A stretch of 64,000 nucleotides of DNA from contig JADFRG010000011.1 of NCBI GenBank assembly GCA_022561385.1, positions 1 through 64,000 of the forward strand, in the 5' to 3' direction. Numbering within the stretch: the first letter of the stretch is position 1; every line of letters begins with the position of its first letter. Below the pieces are notes generated by a model, which searched no databases, was not told where the DNA came from, and worked only from the letters and a program-made list of their open reading frames with translations. Below are positions 15,538 through 22,925 of the stretch, piece by piece. Position numbers and translations under genes: made by a program. This DNA is from Chloroflexota bacterium. GTDB lineage: Bacteria > Chloroflexota > Anaerolineae > Anaerolineales > E44-bin32.

Positions 15538-16362
15538 ATGTCAGGAAAAAGACCCTTTCGTAACCGTTTGAATGACTTAGCGCCCAAGGAATGGATTCGA
15601 TTCCAAAAATCCTGGTTTGTTCACGATCCACCTCCCAGGCGTAAAGACGTAAAGCTCCATCCCGCCAAATTTCCTGAGACCTTGGCGCAGGAGTTTATTG
15701 AGTTTTTCACGAAGGCCGATCAGACGGTGCTGGATCCGATGGTCGGCACCGGTTCGACACTTATCGCGTGCCTTCGCAGCGGTCGCCATGGCATCGGCAT
15801 CGAGCTCAGCCCCAAGTACGCGGAGCTGGCGACCCGGCTTGTGGAGGAAGAGCAGGTCTCCACCGCTCCGGAGCCCCCCCGCGCGACCGTTATTCAAGGG
15901 GACGCGGCGGATTTGCTCAGTTTCGATTTGCCGCCCATCGACTATGTGTTTACCTCGCCGCCCTACTGGAACATGCTCCATGCCAGGGGCGCCGGCACTC
16001 AAAAGCAGCGCCGCGAAGACGCCGATCTTGACGTCACCTACTCGGACGAACCTGCGGATCTTGGAAATATAGAAGAATATGACGAATTTCTCGATCGCTT
16101 GGTGGCAATTTACTCCAAGCTTCAGGAGGTGCTGAAGCCGCGCGCCTACCTGACAATCATAGTCAAGAACGTGAAGAAGGGAGGAAAAATCTACCCGCTC
16201 GCCTGGGATCTCGCGCGCCAGTTAGGGCAGATCTATACCCTCAAAGACGAAAAAATCTGGGCTCAGGATGCCATACGGTTGGCTCCGTACGGCATGGGAA
16301 ACGCCTGGGTCAGCAACACCTTTCATCATTACTGTCTTCAGTTCCGATTCGAGCCCGACTGA
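15538..16362 (+). CDS. Orphan site-specific DNA methyltransferase (TSPPYW type)
   Basis: The 274-residue protein carries the SAM-binding motif as DPMVGTGSTLIA, the next strand as GIGIELSPKYAELA, and the catalytic motif TSPPYW, typical of exocyclic-amino DNA methyltransferases (N4-cytosine or N6-adenine). The SAM motif precedes the catalytic motif. No separate target-recognition domain and no restriction endonuclase are seen nearby, so it appears to be solitary. Solitary enzymes of this kind may mark DNA for regulation or repair rather than restriction. The modified base cannot be decided from the sequence alone. Confidence 0.85.
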   Translation: MSGKRPFRNRLNDLAPKEWIRFQKSWFVHDPPPRRKDVKLHPAKFPETLAQEFIEFFTKADQTVLDPMVGTGSTLIACLRSGRHGIGIELSPKYAELATRLVEEEQVSTAPEPPRATVIQGDAADLLSFDLPPIDYVFTSPPYWNMLHARGAGTQKQRREDADLDVTYSDEPADLGNIEEYDEFLDRLVAIYSKLQEVLKPRAYLTIIVKNVKKGGKIYPLAWDLARQLGQIYTLKDEKIWAQDAIRLAPYGMGNAWVSNTFHHYCLQFRFEPD

Positions 16363-16442
16363 TCCGGGGCAAGTGTGCGCCTTCCAGTTGCCAGCGCGGC
16401 GCAACCCGGGTATCCTAAGTCTGCACCCCACCGTAATTCTGA

Positions 16443-17078
16443 ATGTACCTCGCTATAGAAGGCGTAATTGGCGTCGGGAAGACCTCCTTGGCGCGTATGC
16501 TGCAGCCTGTGTTCAATTCCAAGCTGCTGCTGGAAGTCTTCGAGGAGAATCCCTTCCTCTCGGACTTCTATTCGGACCGCCGGCGCTACGCCTTTCAAAC
16601 CCAGATCTACTTTCTGCTTAGCCGTTACCGCCAGCAGCGCCATGCCGTCCCTCAGGCGCTCTCCAACGGCGATCTCATTGCGGACTACACCTTTGCGAAG
16701 GATGCTTTGTTTGCGGGCCTGAACCTCTCCGGAGACGAGATCGATACTTATCGACTGGTGCACGATGCGCTTGCCGAGCGAATTCAGCGACCGGACCTGG
16801 TCTTGTATCTGCGGGTCACCACGGAGGTGGCGATGCAACGCATCACAATGCGCGACCGTCCCTACGAGCGGAATATGGAATACGCATATATCGAGCAGCT
16901 AAACCAGGCCTATGAGGACTTCTTCGACCAGCACGCCAAGCTCCCCGTTCTGACCATCGATTCGACCGCCCTGGATTTTGTGTCTCGTCCCGACAACCTG
17001 GACCTTGTAGCGGATCGGGTGCGTGAGCGGCTCCAGATCCCCCCTTACCAGCAGCATCTGCCTCTGGAGAAATCTTGA
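16443..17078 (+). CDS. Deoxynucleoside kinase (dNK family), first of two
   Basis: The 211-residue kinase has Walker A GVIGVGKTSL (residues 7-16), the substrate region EENPFLSDFY, the motif DYTFAKDALFA and the lid-region Arg cluster RITMRDRPYER. Family members phosphorylate deoxynucleosides for salvage into dNTPs. The DYTFAKD form resembles bacterial dGK/dAK-type enzymes rather than the ERS/DRS form seen in the second copy, hinting at different substrates; this is inference. The stop overlaps the next start (TTGA), so translation is coupled. Confidence 0.88.
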   Translation: MYLAIEGVIGVGKTSLARMLQPVFNSKLLLEVFEENPFLSDFYSDRRRYAFQTQIYFLLSRYRQQRHAVPQALSNGDLIADYTFAKDALFAGLNLSGDEIDTYRLVHDALAERIQRPDLVLYLRVTTEVAMQRITMRDRPYERNMEYAYIEQLNQAYEDFFDQHAKLPVLTIDSTALDFVSRPDNLDLVADRVRERLQIPPYQQHLPLEKS

Positions 17079-18049
17079 TCCTCGCCACAGAAAAGCTTCT
17101 GACCCTGGCGCGGAAGGAGGCCGAGAGCCGGCATGGGATCGTCTCGGGTTATGTGATCGGCTCCGCCGCAGGAGGCGATCCTGTCTTCGGAGGCACCGCG
17201 GACGTGGATCTGGTGCTGATACACGAGTATGAGCCGGCCCTACTGCGTGAGATCGTGCCGCTGTCAGACGAGGTTCACCTGGACATCACGCACCATTCCA
17301 AACGGCGATACGAGCGGCCGCGAGAACTGCGCGTGGATCCCTGGCAAGGCCCCGCGATGTGCGAGCCCATTTTCCTGCACGACCCCACCCACTTCTTCAA
17401 GTGGGCGCAGGCCTCTGTGCGGGGCCAGTTTCATCGCCCGGACAACGTGCTTGCCCGGAGTAAAGCGTTTCTTCGGCGAGCCCACACATCGATGCGGGAA
17501 TTGGAAGGCGAACAACGGTGGCTCCGCGGTTGGCTGCGCGCGTTGCTGGAGACCAGCAATGCTGTGGCTACGCTGGAGGGATTTCCCGCCGCGGGTCGCA
17601 GGCTCATGCCACAGCTCGAATCTAAACTGACCGCTGTGGGCCACCCGGAGATCCATGGCCGATTCCTCCGATTGCTTGGTGCAGAGCGTTTTGTGCAATC
17701 AGAAGCTGAGGAATGGGTCACGAGCTGGACCTCCGCCGTAAACGCGGCTTCCAAGTTATCCTCCGACCCTGAGCTGGCCGCGGGTCGCCGAGATTATTAC
17801 CTGGGCGGTTACCTTTCGATGATCGAGGACGGATCGGCGGTTCAGATCCTGTGGCCGCTTTTATCTACCTGGGATCGTGCAATTCACGCAATCTCGCCGT
17901 CCGGCAAACCTCGACTCCATTGGCCTCTGGTTTTGGACACCCTGGAGTTGTCGATCGATCACGCCAGCCGGCGAGAGGCGGAGCTGTATGACTTGATGGA
18001 TCAGGTTGAAGGAGTGCTGGAAAACTGGGCCGAGCGGGTCGGAGCGTAG
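17075..18049 (+). CDS. Nucleotidyltransferase-fold protein between two deoxynucleoside kinases
   Basis: The 324-residue protein starts at TTG 17075, overlapping the upstream stop by three bases. Residues about 24-50 show the minimal nucleotidyltransferase signature, GYVIGSAAGG followed by TADVDLVLIH (GS...DxD), and a third possible acidic ligand in HLDITHH. The remaining 220 residues are mostly alpha-helical, Arg/Trp-rich, and not recognised. The fold suggests nucleotide transfer to an unknown acceptor. Its place between two dNK genes with 4-bp gaps or overlaps suggests a joint function in nucleotide metabolism. No antitoxin-like partner is visible. Confidence 0.7.
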   Translation: MILATEKLLTLARKEAESRHGIVSGYVIGSAAGGDPVFGGTADVDLVLIHEYEPALLREIVPLSDEVHLDITHHSKRRYERPRELRVDPWQGPAMCEPIFLHDPTHFFKWAQASVRGQFHRPDNVLARSKAFLRRAHTSMRELEGEQRWLRGWLRALLETSNAVATLEGFPAAGRRLMPQLESKLTAVGHPEIHGRFLRLLGAERFVQSEAEEWVTSWTSAVNAASKLSSDPELAAGRRDYYLGGYLSMIEDGSAVQILWPLLSTWDRAIHAISPSGKPRLHWPLVLDTLELSIDHASRREAELYDLMDQVEGVLENWAERVGA

Positions 18050-18053
18050 CGGA

Positions 18054-18710
18054 ATGAGCCGTTTTGTCGCCGTGGCCGGCAACATCGGGGTGGGGAAGTC
18101 TACGTTGGTGGGGCTGTTAGCGGAGCGAATGCAATGGAAGGCATTTCTCGAGCCTCAGGCGCAGAATCCTTACCTGTCTGATTTCTATCAGGACATGCAG
18201 GAATGGTCTTTTCAATCCCAAATTTTCTTTCTCTCGCGGCGTCTACGCGCCCACCGAGACATCTCGGATCATCCGGGTCCCGCGGTTCAGGACCGAAGCG
18301 TCTATGAAGACGCCGAGGTGTTTGCCTACAACCTCTACCTGGAGAAAAAAATGTCCGATCGCGATTATCAGACCTACCGCGATCTCTACGAGGTACTGAC
18401 GCGTTTCCTGCCGCCGCCCGACCTGGTCGTGTATCTGAGGGCCTCGGTGGAAACGTTGATGACCCGTATCTCAATGCGCGGACGAGACTACGAGCAGGGC
18501 ATTCGGCCAGATTATCTGGCCCGCCTCAACAATCTTTATGAGCGGTGGACCGATGGATTCTCGCTCTGCCCGGTCCTCACCATCCCCGCCGATGATCTCG
18601 ACTATGTCCTGCACGACGCCCATTTGGAGCTCATCATTTCGAAAATCCGCAGCAAGTTGTCCGGCAAGGAAGAGGTCGCCTTTGAGGCGGACGAAATCTC
18701 TGGCGGCTGA
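18054..18710 (+). CDS. Deoxynucleoside kinase (dNK family), second of two
   Basis: The 218-residue kinase starts at ATG 18054, 4 nt after the preceding stop. It has Walker A GNIGVGKSTL, EPQAQNPYLSDFY, the catalytic/base-binding motif QDRSVYEDAEVFA and the lid RISMRGRDYEQ. The DRS motif is the usual form in dCK/dGK/dAK enzymes. With the first kinase it may form a heteromer, as known for paired dNKs in some Firmicutes. Tight packing with the nucleotidyltransferase gene marks a three-gene operon. Confidence 0.9.
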   Translation: MSRFVAVAGNIGVGKSTLVGLLAERMQWKAFLEPQAQNPYLSDFYQDMQEWSFQSQIFFLSRRLRAHRDISDHPGPAVQDRSVYEDAEVFAYNLYLEKKMSDRDYQTYRDLYEVLTRFLPPPDLVVYLRASVETLMTRISMRGRDYEQGIRPDYLARLNNLYERWTDGFSLCPVLTIPADDLDYVLHDAHLELIISKIRSKLSGKEEVAFEADEISGG

Positions 18711-18718
18711 TCCCGTTC

Positions 18719-18747
18719 TTGATTCGCCTTTTTGAATCCTATAGAAT
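18719..18747 (+). promoter_or_regulatory. Promoter of spoVS
   Basis: TTGATT (18719-18724) and TAGAAT (18742-18747) are 17 nt apart, predicting initiation near 18754 and a leader of about 34 nt before the spoVS ATG. Confidence 0.65.
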
Positions 18748-18787
18748 GCGATAATGGGCTAGATACGCCAGCCATGGGTGGGGCCCA

Positions 18788-19048
18788 ATGTCGATTATTA
18801 AGGTTTCCGCCAATTCACGAACCTCGGCCGTCGCCGGCGCAATCGCCGGCATGATGCGGGAGCATAATCGCGCGGAAGTTCAAGCCATCGGCGCCGGCGC
18901 CGTCAATCAGGCCGTAAAGGCCATTGCGATCGCTCGCGGCTACCTCCACGAAGAGGGACTACACATCGTGTGTATCCCGGAGTTCATTTCTGTGACCATT
19001 GAGGGAAAGGAACGAACCGCTATTCGACTGATAGTTGAGCCGCGCTAG
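18788..19048 (+). CDS. spoVS: Stage V sporulation protein S family protein (Alba-like fold)
   Basis: The 86-residue protein, starting MSIIKVSANSRTSAVAGAIAG, matches SpoVS along its whole length (RAEVQAIGAGAVNQAVKAIAIARGYL). SpoVS is a small nucleic-acid-binding-like protein first named in Bacillus sporulation, but it is widespread in Chloroflexota and Thermus that do not form endospores, so a role in sporulation is not implied. It has its own promoter and converges with holB, with only 13 bp between the stop codons. Confidence 0.95.
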   Translation: MSIIKVSANSRTSAVAGAIAGMMREHNRAEVQAIGAGAVNQAVKAIAIARGYLHEEGLHIVCIPEFISVTIEGKERTAIRLIVEPR

Positions 19049-19061
19049 CCCCTTGCCAGAG

Positions 19062-20057
19062 CTAAGGAACTGCAGGCAGTTTGAGCATAAGCGCCTCCAC
19101 GGCAAGGCGCAGATTGGCATGCCTGTCCACCGCGGCCAGAGTCTGTGAGAGCGCTTTCACCACGCCGTACCGATGTGCTGGAACGACTCGTTCGACCACA
19201 CGTTCGAAGGCTGGCAACCGATCGGGGTTCCGGGGCGGGACCTCAGCCTGGTAGCCCTGATAGAGCAGATCGCGCCAGAGGCTCAGCCACGTCTCCAGCG
19301 TTGATCTAACCCGTCGGCGCTGAACGGGCAATTTTCCCCGGCCAACCATACGATCTGCGAGCTCGAAACGGCCGCGGATGTCTGAAATCAAGGCCTCATT
19401 CAAGTTTTCAAGGGCTTCCGATCTACGTTCAAAGAGCTCGGGTTCCGATTCCCAACGAAGCGCCCGGCCGGGGCGTCCCTCTGACAGGACTGCCAGCATA
19501 TCGGCCTTTTCAGGTTCGACGGCTCGATCTTGGAGGGCAAGCGAAAGGGTTGCGGTGGATACGCCACGCAGCGGGATCACTTCACATCTAGAGACCACGG
19601 TAGGCAACAGCTGCTCTTGCGCGGTCGCCGTCAGCAGAAGCACGACCTTATCCGCAGGTTCCTCCAGCGTCTTTAACATCGCGTTAGCTGCGCTTATGCT
19701 TGCGAGGTGAAAGTTTTCGAGCAGCGCAATCCTCCAGGGGCCTTCGTAGGGAGCCAGTGCCAGGCGGCGCTTGAGGGCGCGGACATCATCCACTTGAATG
19801 CTCGGATCGGGTGCGAGGTGCTCCACATCGGGGAAGGTTCCCTCCGGGACCAGACGACAAGCACGACAAACGCCACATAATTCGCCCGGTTTATCCGCGG
19901 CCTCACAACTTAAGGCTTGGGCGAACCGGCTGGCTAACGTGCGTTTGCCGACCGATTCAGGGCCGACGAAGAGGTAGGCATGCCGGGGACGCTGATCCAC
20001 AATATGCTGCTTGAGCAGCCTGACCGCCCACGCGTGACCGATAAGATCCCAGCTCAC
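19062..20057 (-). CDS. holB: DNA polymerase III delta' subunit (clamp loader)
   Basis: The 331-residue AAA+ protein starts MSWDLIGHAWAVRLLKQ, with a modified P-loop GPESVGKRTLA, a zinc module (CEAADKPGELCGVCRAC) and the sensor region NAMLKTLEEP followed by SRCEVIPL. These are the features of delta', which helps open and load the sliding clamp. The start is GTG at 20057. It is divergent from the MerR-like regulator and lies about 1.2 kb from holA, which encodes the delta subunit of the same complex. Confidence 0.9.
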   Translation of the reverse strand: MSWDLIGHAWAVRLLKQHIVDQRPRHAYLFVGPESVGKRTLASRFAQALSCEAADKPGELCGVCRACRLVPEGTFPDVEHLAPDPSIQVDDVRALKRRLALAPYEGPWRIALLENFHLASISAANAMLKTLEEPADKVVLLLTATAQEQLLPTVVSRCEVIPLRGVSTATLSLALQDRAVEPEKADMLAVLSEGRPGRALRWESEPELFERRSEALENLNEALISDIRGRFELADRMVGRGKLPVQRRRVRSTLETWLSLWRDLLYQGYQAEVPPRNPDRLPAFERVVERVVPAHRYGVVKALSQTLAAVDRHANLRLAVEALMLKLPAVP

Positions 20058-20129
20058 GATTCCATTGTATCCTTTGGGATAGATCGGAGTTCGGTGACCA
20101 GAGTCGGATCTCCCGAAATTAGATGTTGA

Positions 20130-20150
20130 GGGCTGCGACCCTCTAGAATG
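20130..20150 (+). promoter_or_regulatory. Dyad and -10 box in front of the MerR-like gene
   Basis: An inverted repeat GAGGG-N6-CCCTC runs directly into TAGAAT (20145-20150), which is 12 nt before the ATG at 20163. The position suits an operator for autoregulation and a transcript with a very short leader. No clear -35 is visible. Confidence 0.45.
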
Positions 20151-20162
20151 GGTTGAGCTCGT

Positions 20163-20753
20163 ATGGCAGATCAGCCAGGTGAGTGGATCGGCCTGTCCGA
20201 AGCCGCGGGGTTGCTAGGCGTCCATCCCTCCACCGTGCGTTCGTGGGCGGATAGCGGAAAACTTCCCGTCCACCGAACCGCAGGCGGCCACCGACGCTTC
20301 ATTCGGTCCGAGATTGAAACTCTTCGGCGCGGCCCCGAAGCAAGCGGAGCCCAATTTGTGATCGAGAATGTAATCGGCCGCACTCGTCTCGAGGTCGCCG
20401 AAGGTCGGTTGGAAGATCAGGCCTGGTACCGAAGACTGACGGAACCGCAGCGAGAGGCCTACCGCGATGAATCTCATCGGCTTCTTCAGCAAGTGGGTGA
20501 GTTAATTGAGGCGGAATCTTCGGAGGAGGCGCGCCAAATTGGTCGAGAATATGCCAGGATCAGCCTTGACGCCGGAATGTCGCTGGTCGAAGCGGTCGAA
20601 GCCTTCCTATTTTTTCGCGGGTTCTTGATGGAAAGTATAAACAGCCTTCATGAGGCGCAAAGTGGGTCAGCCTGGACACAATTTTATCGTCAGGCCTCGC
20701 TCTTCACCGATTCTTTGCTGGTTTCGATCGTCGAATCTTATCAATTAGCTTGA
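20163..20753 (+). CDS. MerR/excisionase-type HTH protein with an alpha-helical sensor-like C-terminus
   Basis: Residues 9-57 form a winged HTH of the MerR/excisionase type (SEAAGLLGVHPSTVRSWADS, then TAGGHRRF). The C-terminal 110 residues are helical (LLQQVGELIEAESSEEARQIG, AGMSLVEAVEAFLFFRGF) and resemble the N-terminal domain found in RsbR-type co-antagonists and some kinases; this match is tentative. It is therefore probably a transcriptional regulator with an input domain. A dyad in front of it may be its own operator. Confidence 0.75.
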   Translation: MADQPGEWIGLSEAAGLLGVHPSTVRSWADSGKLPVHRTAGGHRRFIRSEIETLRRGPEASGAQFVIENVIGRTRLEVAEGRLEDQAWYRRLTEPQREAYRDESHRLLQQVGELIEAESSEEARQIGREYARISLDAGMSLVEAVEAFLFFRGFLMESINSLHEAQSGSAWTQFYRQASLFTDSLLVSIVESYQLA

Positions 20754-20787
20754 AACGGTATAATCGGCTGCTTGAGGTCGATCCACC

Positions 20788-21312
20788 ATGGAAAAAGCCC
20801 TGACCAATCTGTTGAATCAACCATTGATCATGCGCATTCGGCGCAACCACGGCCTGGAGCACGCCACTATCCACATGCTCAGCGCCAAATATCCACACAC
20901 ACCGATCGCCGGCCGCGCAGATGCTCGGGGGTTTTTTATCCTGGGTCGCTTGCCGACCGACGCCGTGGCCGAAAGTGCGAAGGAAGCCGCTTCTCGACTG
21001 CGCGCGGGTGAGGGTCACCTGGCGATCCACCCCAATTGTGGAACGAATTTCCTCACCGCGGCTGTTCTCGCGGGGCTCGCTTCCTTCGCGACCTTATTAG
21101 GGGGTAGGACCAATCGAGCCCGCGACCGCCTGGAGCGCCTTCCATTGGCGATCCTGGCCACAGTACTGGCGCTTATCATCGCCCGACCTATCGGCTCCGC
21201 CGCGCAGCGGCATGTGACCACCTCCGCCGATATTGGCGGGCTTCGCATCGGCGAGATACGGCGGCTACGTGGTGGGCGCACAACGGTGCATAGGGTGCAC
21301 ACTCAGGGCTAG
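20788..21312 (+). CDS. DUF6391-type membrane protein
   Basis: The 174-residue protein begins with the sequence RIRRNHGLEHATIHML, which I associate with DUF6391 proteins of Chloroflexota and cyanobacteria, and has two hydrophobic segments (about 88-105 and 118-136). His-rich GLEHATIH followed by HPNCGTN could bind a metal; that is inference. A TATAAT box lies at 20759-20764. Its stop is one base before the GTG of holA, so the two form an operon. Confidence 0.75.
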   Translation: MEKALTNLLNQPLIMRIRRNHGLEHATIHMLSAKYPHTPIAGRADARGFFILGRLPTDAVAESAKEAASRLRAGEGHLAIHPNCGTNFLTAAVLAGLASFATLLGGRTNRARDRLERLPLAILATVLALIIARPIGSAAQRHVTTSADIGGLRIGEIRRLRGGRTTVHRVHTQG

Positions 21313-21313
21313 T

Positions 21314-22261
21314 GTGAGCCCTCCATCGGTCTACCTCTTCTACGGAGACAATTCCCTCGCCATCGCCGAAACGTTAGCTGAACTCGAAGCCAAACTCGGG
21401 CCCTCTTCCGAATTTAACGTCCATCGTTTGAGCGGTAAGGCGCTCGATCTCGAGCAATTACGGGCCGCGTGCGGCGCCCTTCCATTTCTATCCAGCCGAC
21501 GCCTGATTGTGGTGGAGCAGGCCGAAAAAATCCCGGCAAACGAGGCGGAGACGTTTACGCAGCTCCTGGATGAGCTTCCCGATACTGCCGCGCTGGTATT
21601 CATCGAGCAGGTCCAAGCGGATCGCAGACGGGACAAGAAAAAGCCCTCCTTTTTACACGAGTGGACAAAAAAGCACTCGCAGAAATCCTATGTGCGCGAG
21701 TTCATGAATCCAAAGGGGTCGGCCTTTATAGCTTGGCTGAGCGAGCGTTCAGAAGGTCGGATCGAACAAGATGCCGCACAACTGCTTTCTCACTACGTGG
21801 AGGAAGATCCACTGCTGGCCGAACAGGAGTTGCAGAAGTTGCTCAATTTTGTAAACGATGAAAGGCCGATTGCGGTCGAGGACGTGGAACTTCTGACGCC
21901 CTCCCGCGGTCACCTGGACATCTTCGCGGTTGTCGACAAGTTGGGCGACACGCAGGGCACGCTCCCGCGGCTACAGCGCCTTCTAGAAGACCAGGATCCG
22001 GCCTATGTTTTTTTAATGTTGGTGCGGCAATTTCGCTTGATGATTTTGGCTCGCCGCGCGATTGAAATCGGGGAGGATCCACTCGCCGCCATGAAAGTGC
22101 CACCCTTCGTGGCGCGTAAGGTCAGCGCCCAATCCCAGCAATTCACCACCTCCGAGCTGAAGCTTATCTACCAGCGATTGCTCGATCTGGATGTTTCGGT
22201 CAAGCGCGGCGAAGCCGATTTAGCGCTGGACCTTCTTCCTCTCGTCGCCAGCCTGTCCTAG
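21314..22261 (+). CDS. holA: DNA polymerase III delta subunit
   Basis: The protein is about 315 residues from GTG 21314, starting with SPPSVYLFYGDNSLAIAETL. It has the delta-type AAA+ fold without a functional P-loop, with SSRRLIVVEQAEKI, the segment EWTKKHSQK, and a C-terminal collar (VRQFRLMILARRA to LPLVASLS). Delta opens the beta clamp ring. A TTG at 21233 would give a longer ORF overlapping the upstream gene; the GTG one base after the upstream TAG is preferred. It is coupled to the DUF6391 gene. Confidence 0.9.
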   Translation: MSPPSVYLFYGDNSLAIAETLAELEAKLGPSSEFNVHRLSGKALDLEQLRAACGALPFLSSRRLIVVEQAEKIPANEAETFTQLLDELPDTAALVFIEQVQADRRRDKKKPSFLHEWTKKHSQKSYVREFMNPKGSAFIAWLSERSEGRIEQDAAQLLSHYVEEDPLLAEQELQKLLNFVNDERPIAVEDVELLTPSRGHLDIFAVVDKLGDTQGTLPRLQRLLEDQDPAYVFLMLVRQFRLMILARRAIEIGEDPLAAMKVPPFVARKVSAQSQQFTTSELKLIYQRLLDLDVSVKRGEADLALDLLPLVASLS

Positions 22262-22383
22262 CCCTTATAAGACCTGGTCCTAGCCCTCATAGGGCCGATC
22301 GCACTCACAGGGCCTGTCCTAGCCCTCATAATAGGGCCGATCCTAGCACTCACAGGGCCTGTCTCCTGATTTAATAGGGCCTC
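22262..22383. repeat. Short degenerate tandem repeat with internal hairpins
   Basis: Two complete units of about 40-46 bp and two partial ones follow the holA stop codon. Each has a core CCTAGCCCTCATAGGGCC, in which GCCCT and AGGGC can pair, followed by GATC and CACTCACAGGGCCT. The repeat lies between the convergent holA and the small hypothetical gene. It could serve as a transcription end zone; no T-run is present. Confidence 0.65.
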
Positions 22384-22413
22384 TGCCCGCGCGGTGGAGC
22401 CATTGGCCCTGAC

Positions 22414-22671
22414 TTAGAGCTCTGCAGGGTTTGCGGCGTCTGTGCTTGGCTCAGGATTGACCCCCAGCCAAAAGTGATTAGGGAGCACGGTATCCATCGG
22501 CCGGATCTGCATGTTGCCGACTTTGGACGGCTTGGCAAGGGTCGATGGGTGGACAAAACAGAGCGTCGCCACCCGCCCATACTTCTCCTTGTAATAGGTG
22601 GCCGCGGCCTCCACCCTATCTGCTATCGTACTGGCTTGATTTGAGTCGAACCACAACATTCCGATTTCCAT
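22414..22671 (-). CDS. Small conserved-looking hypothetical protein
   Basis: An 85-residue protein starts MEIGMLWFDSNQASTIADRV and includes YYKEKYGRVATLCFVHPSTL and a C-terminal LPNHFWLGV. The composition is that of a folded cytoplasmic protein without signal or membrane helix. A GGAGG lies 5 nt before the ATG at 22671, better than the upstream ATG at 22686. I have seen similar short proteins in Anaerolineae annotated as hypothetical, but no function can be named. Confidence 0.65.
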   Translation of the reverse strand: MEIGMLWFDSNQASTIADRVEAAATYYKEKYGRVATLCFVHPSTLAKPSKVGNMQIRPMDTVLPNHFWLGVNPEPSTDAANPAEL

Positions 22672-22704
22672 CGGGGCCTCCAACATGCGCTTCTTACAGG
22701 GACG

Positions 22705-22783
22705 ATGTCATTGCGAGCGTAGCGAAGCAATCTCCTCCTGGGTGTTGGAGACTGCTTCGTCGCTACGCGTCTCGCAGTGACAT
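22705..22783. repeat. Palindromic intergenic repeat, copy 1
   Basis: The repeat reads TGTCATTGCGAGCGTAGCGA on one arm and ends in an inverted arm (GCTTCGTCGCTACGCGTCTC, then GCAGTGACA). The arms pair with AGCAATCTCC/GGAGACTGCT inside. Related copies occur at 46943-47021 and 60764-60831. REP-like elements of this sequence type are scattered in many bacterial genomes. It lies in the 254-bp gap before the CNNM gene. Confidence 0.85.
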
Positions 22784-22925
22784 ATCGGGCTGCGCTCATC
22801 GCAGCCTTGCGAACAGATGTGCTAAGTATACGCACATATGTTCTAATGTCAAGTTGAGCGTTGCAGCCAATTGGCCGAGCTCAGGAAGGTCTCTGCCGCT
22901 ATGCTACAATTTTGCCGATCGCTTC

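Noticed and set aside
22545-22925. Extended N-terminus of the CNNM protein
   Set aside because: The longer frame runs through the palindromic repeat and antisense of another gene; the membrane domain begins at ATG 22926.
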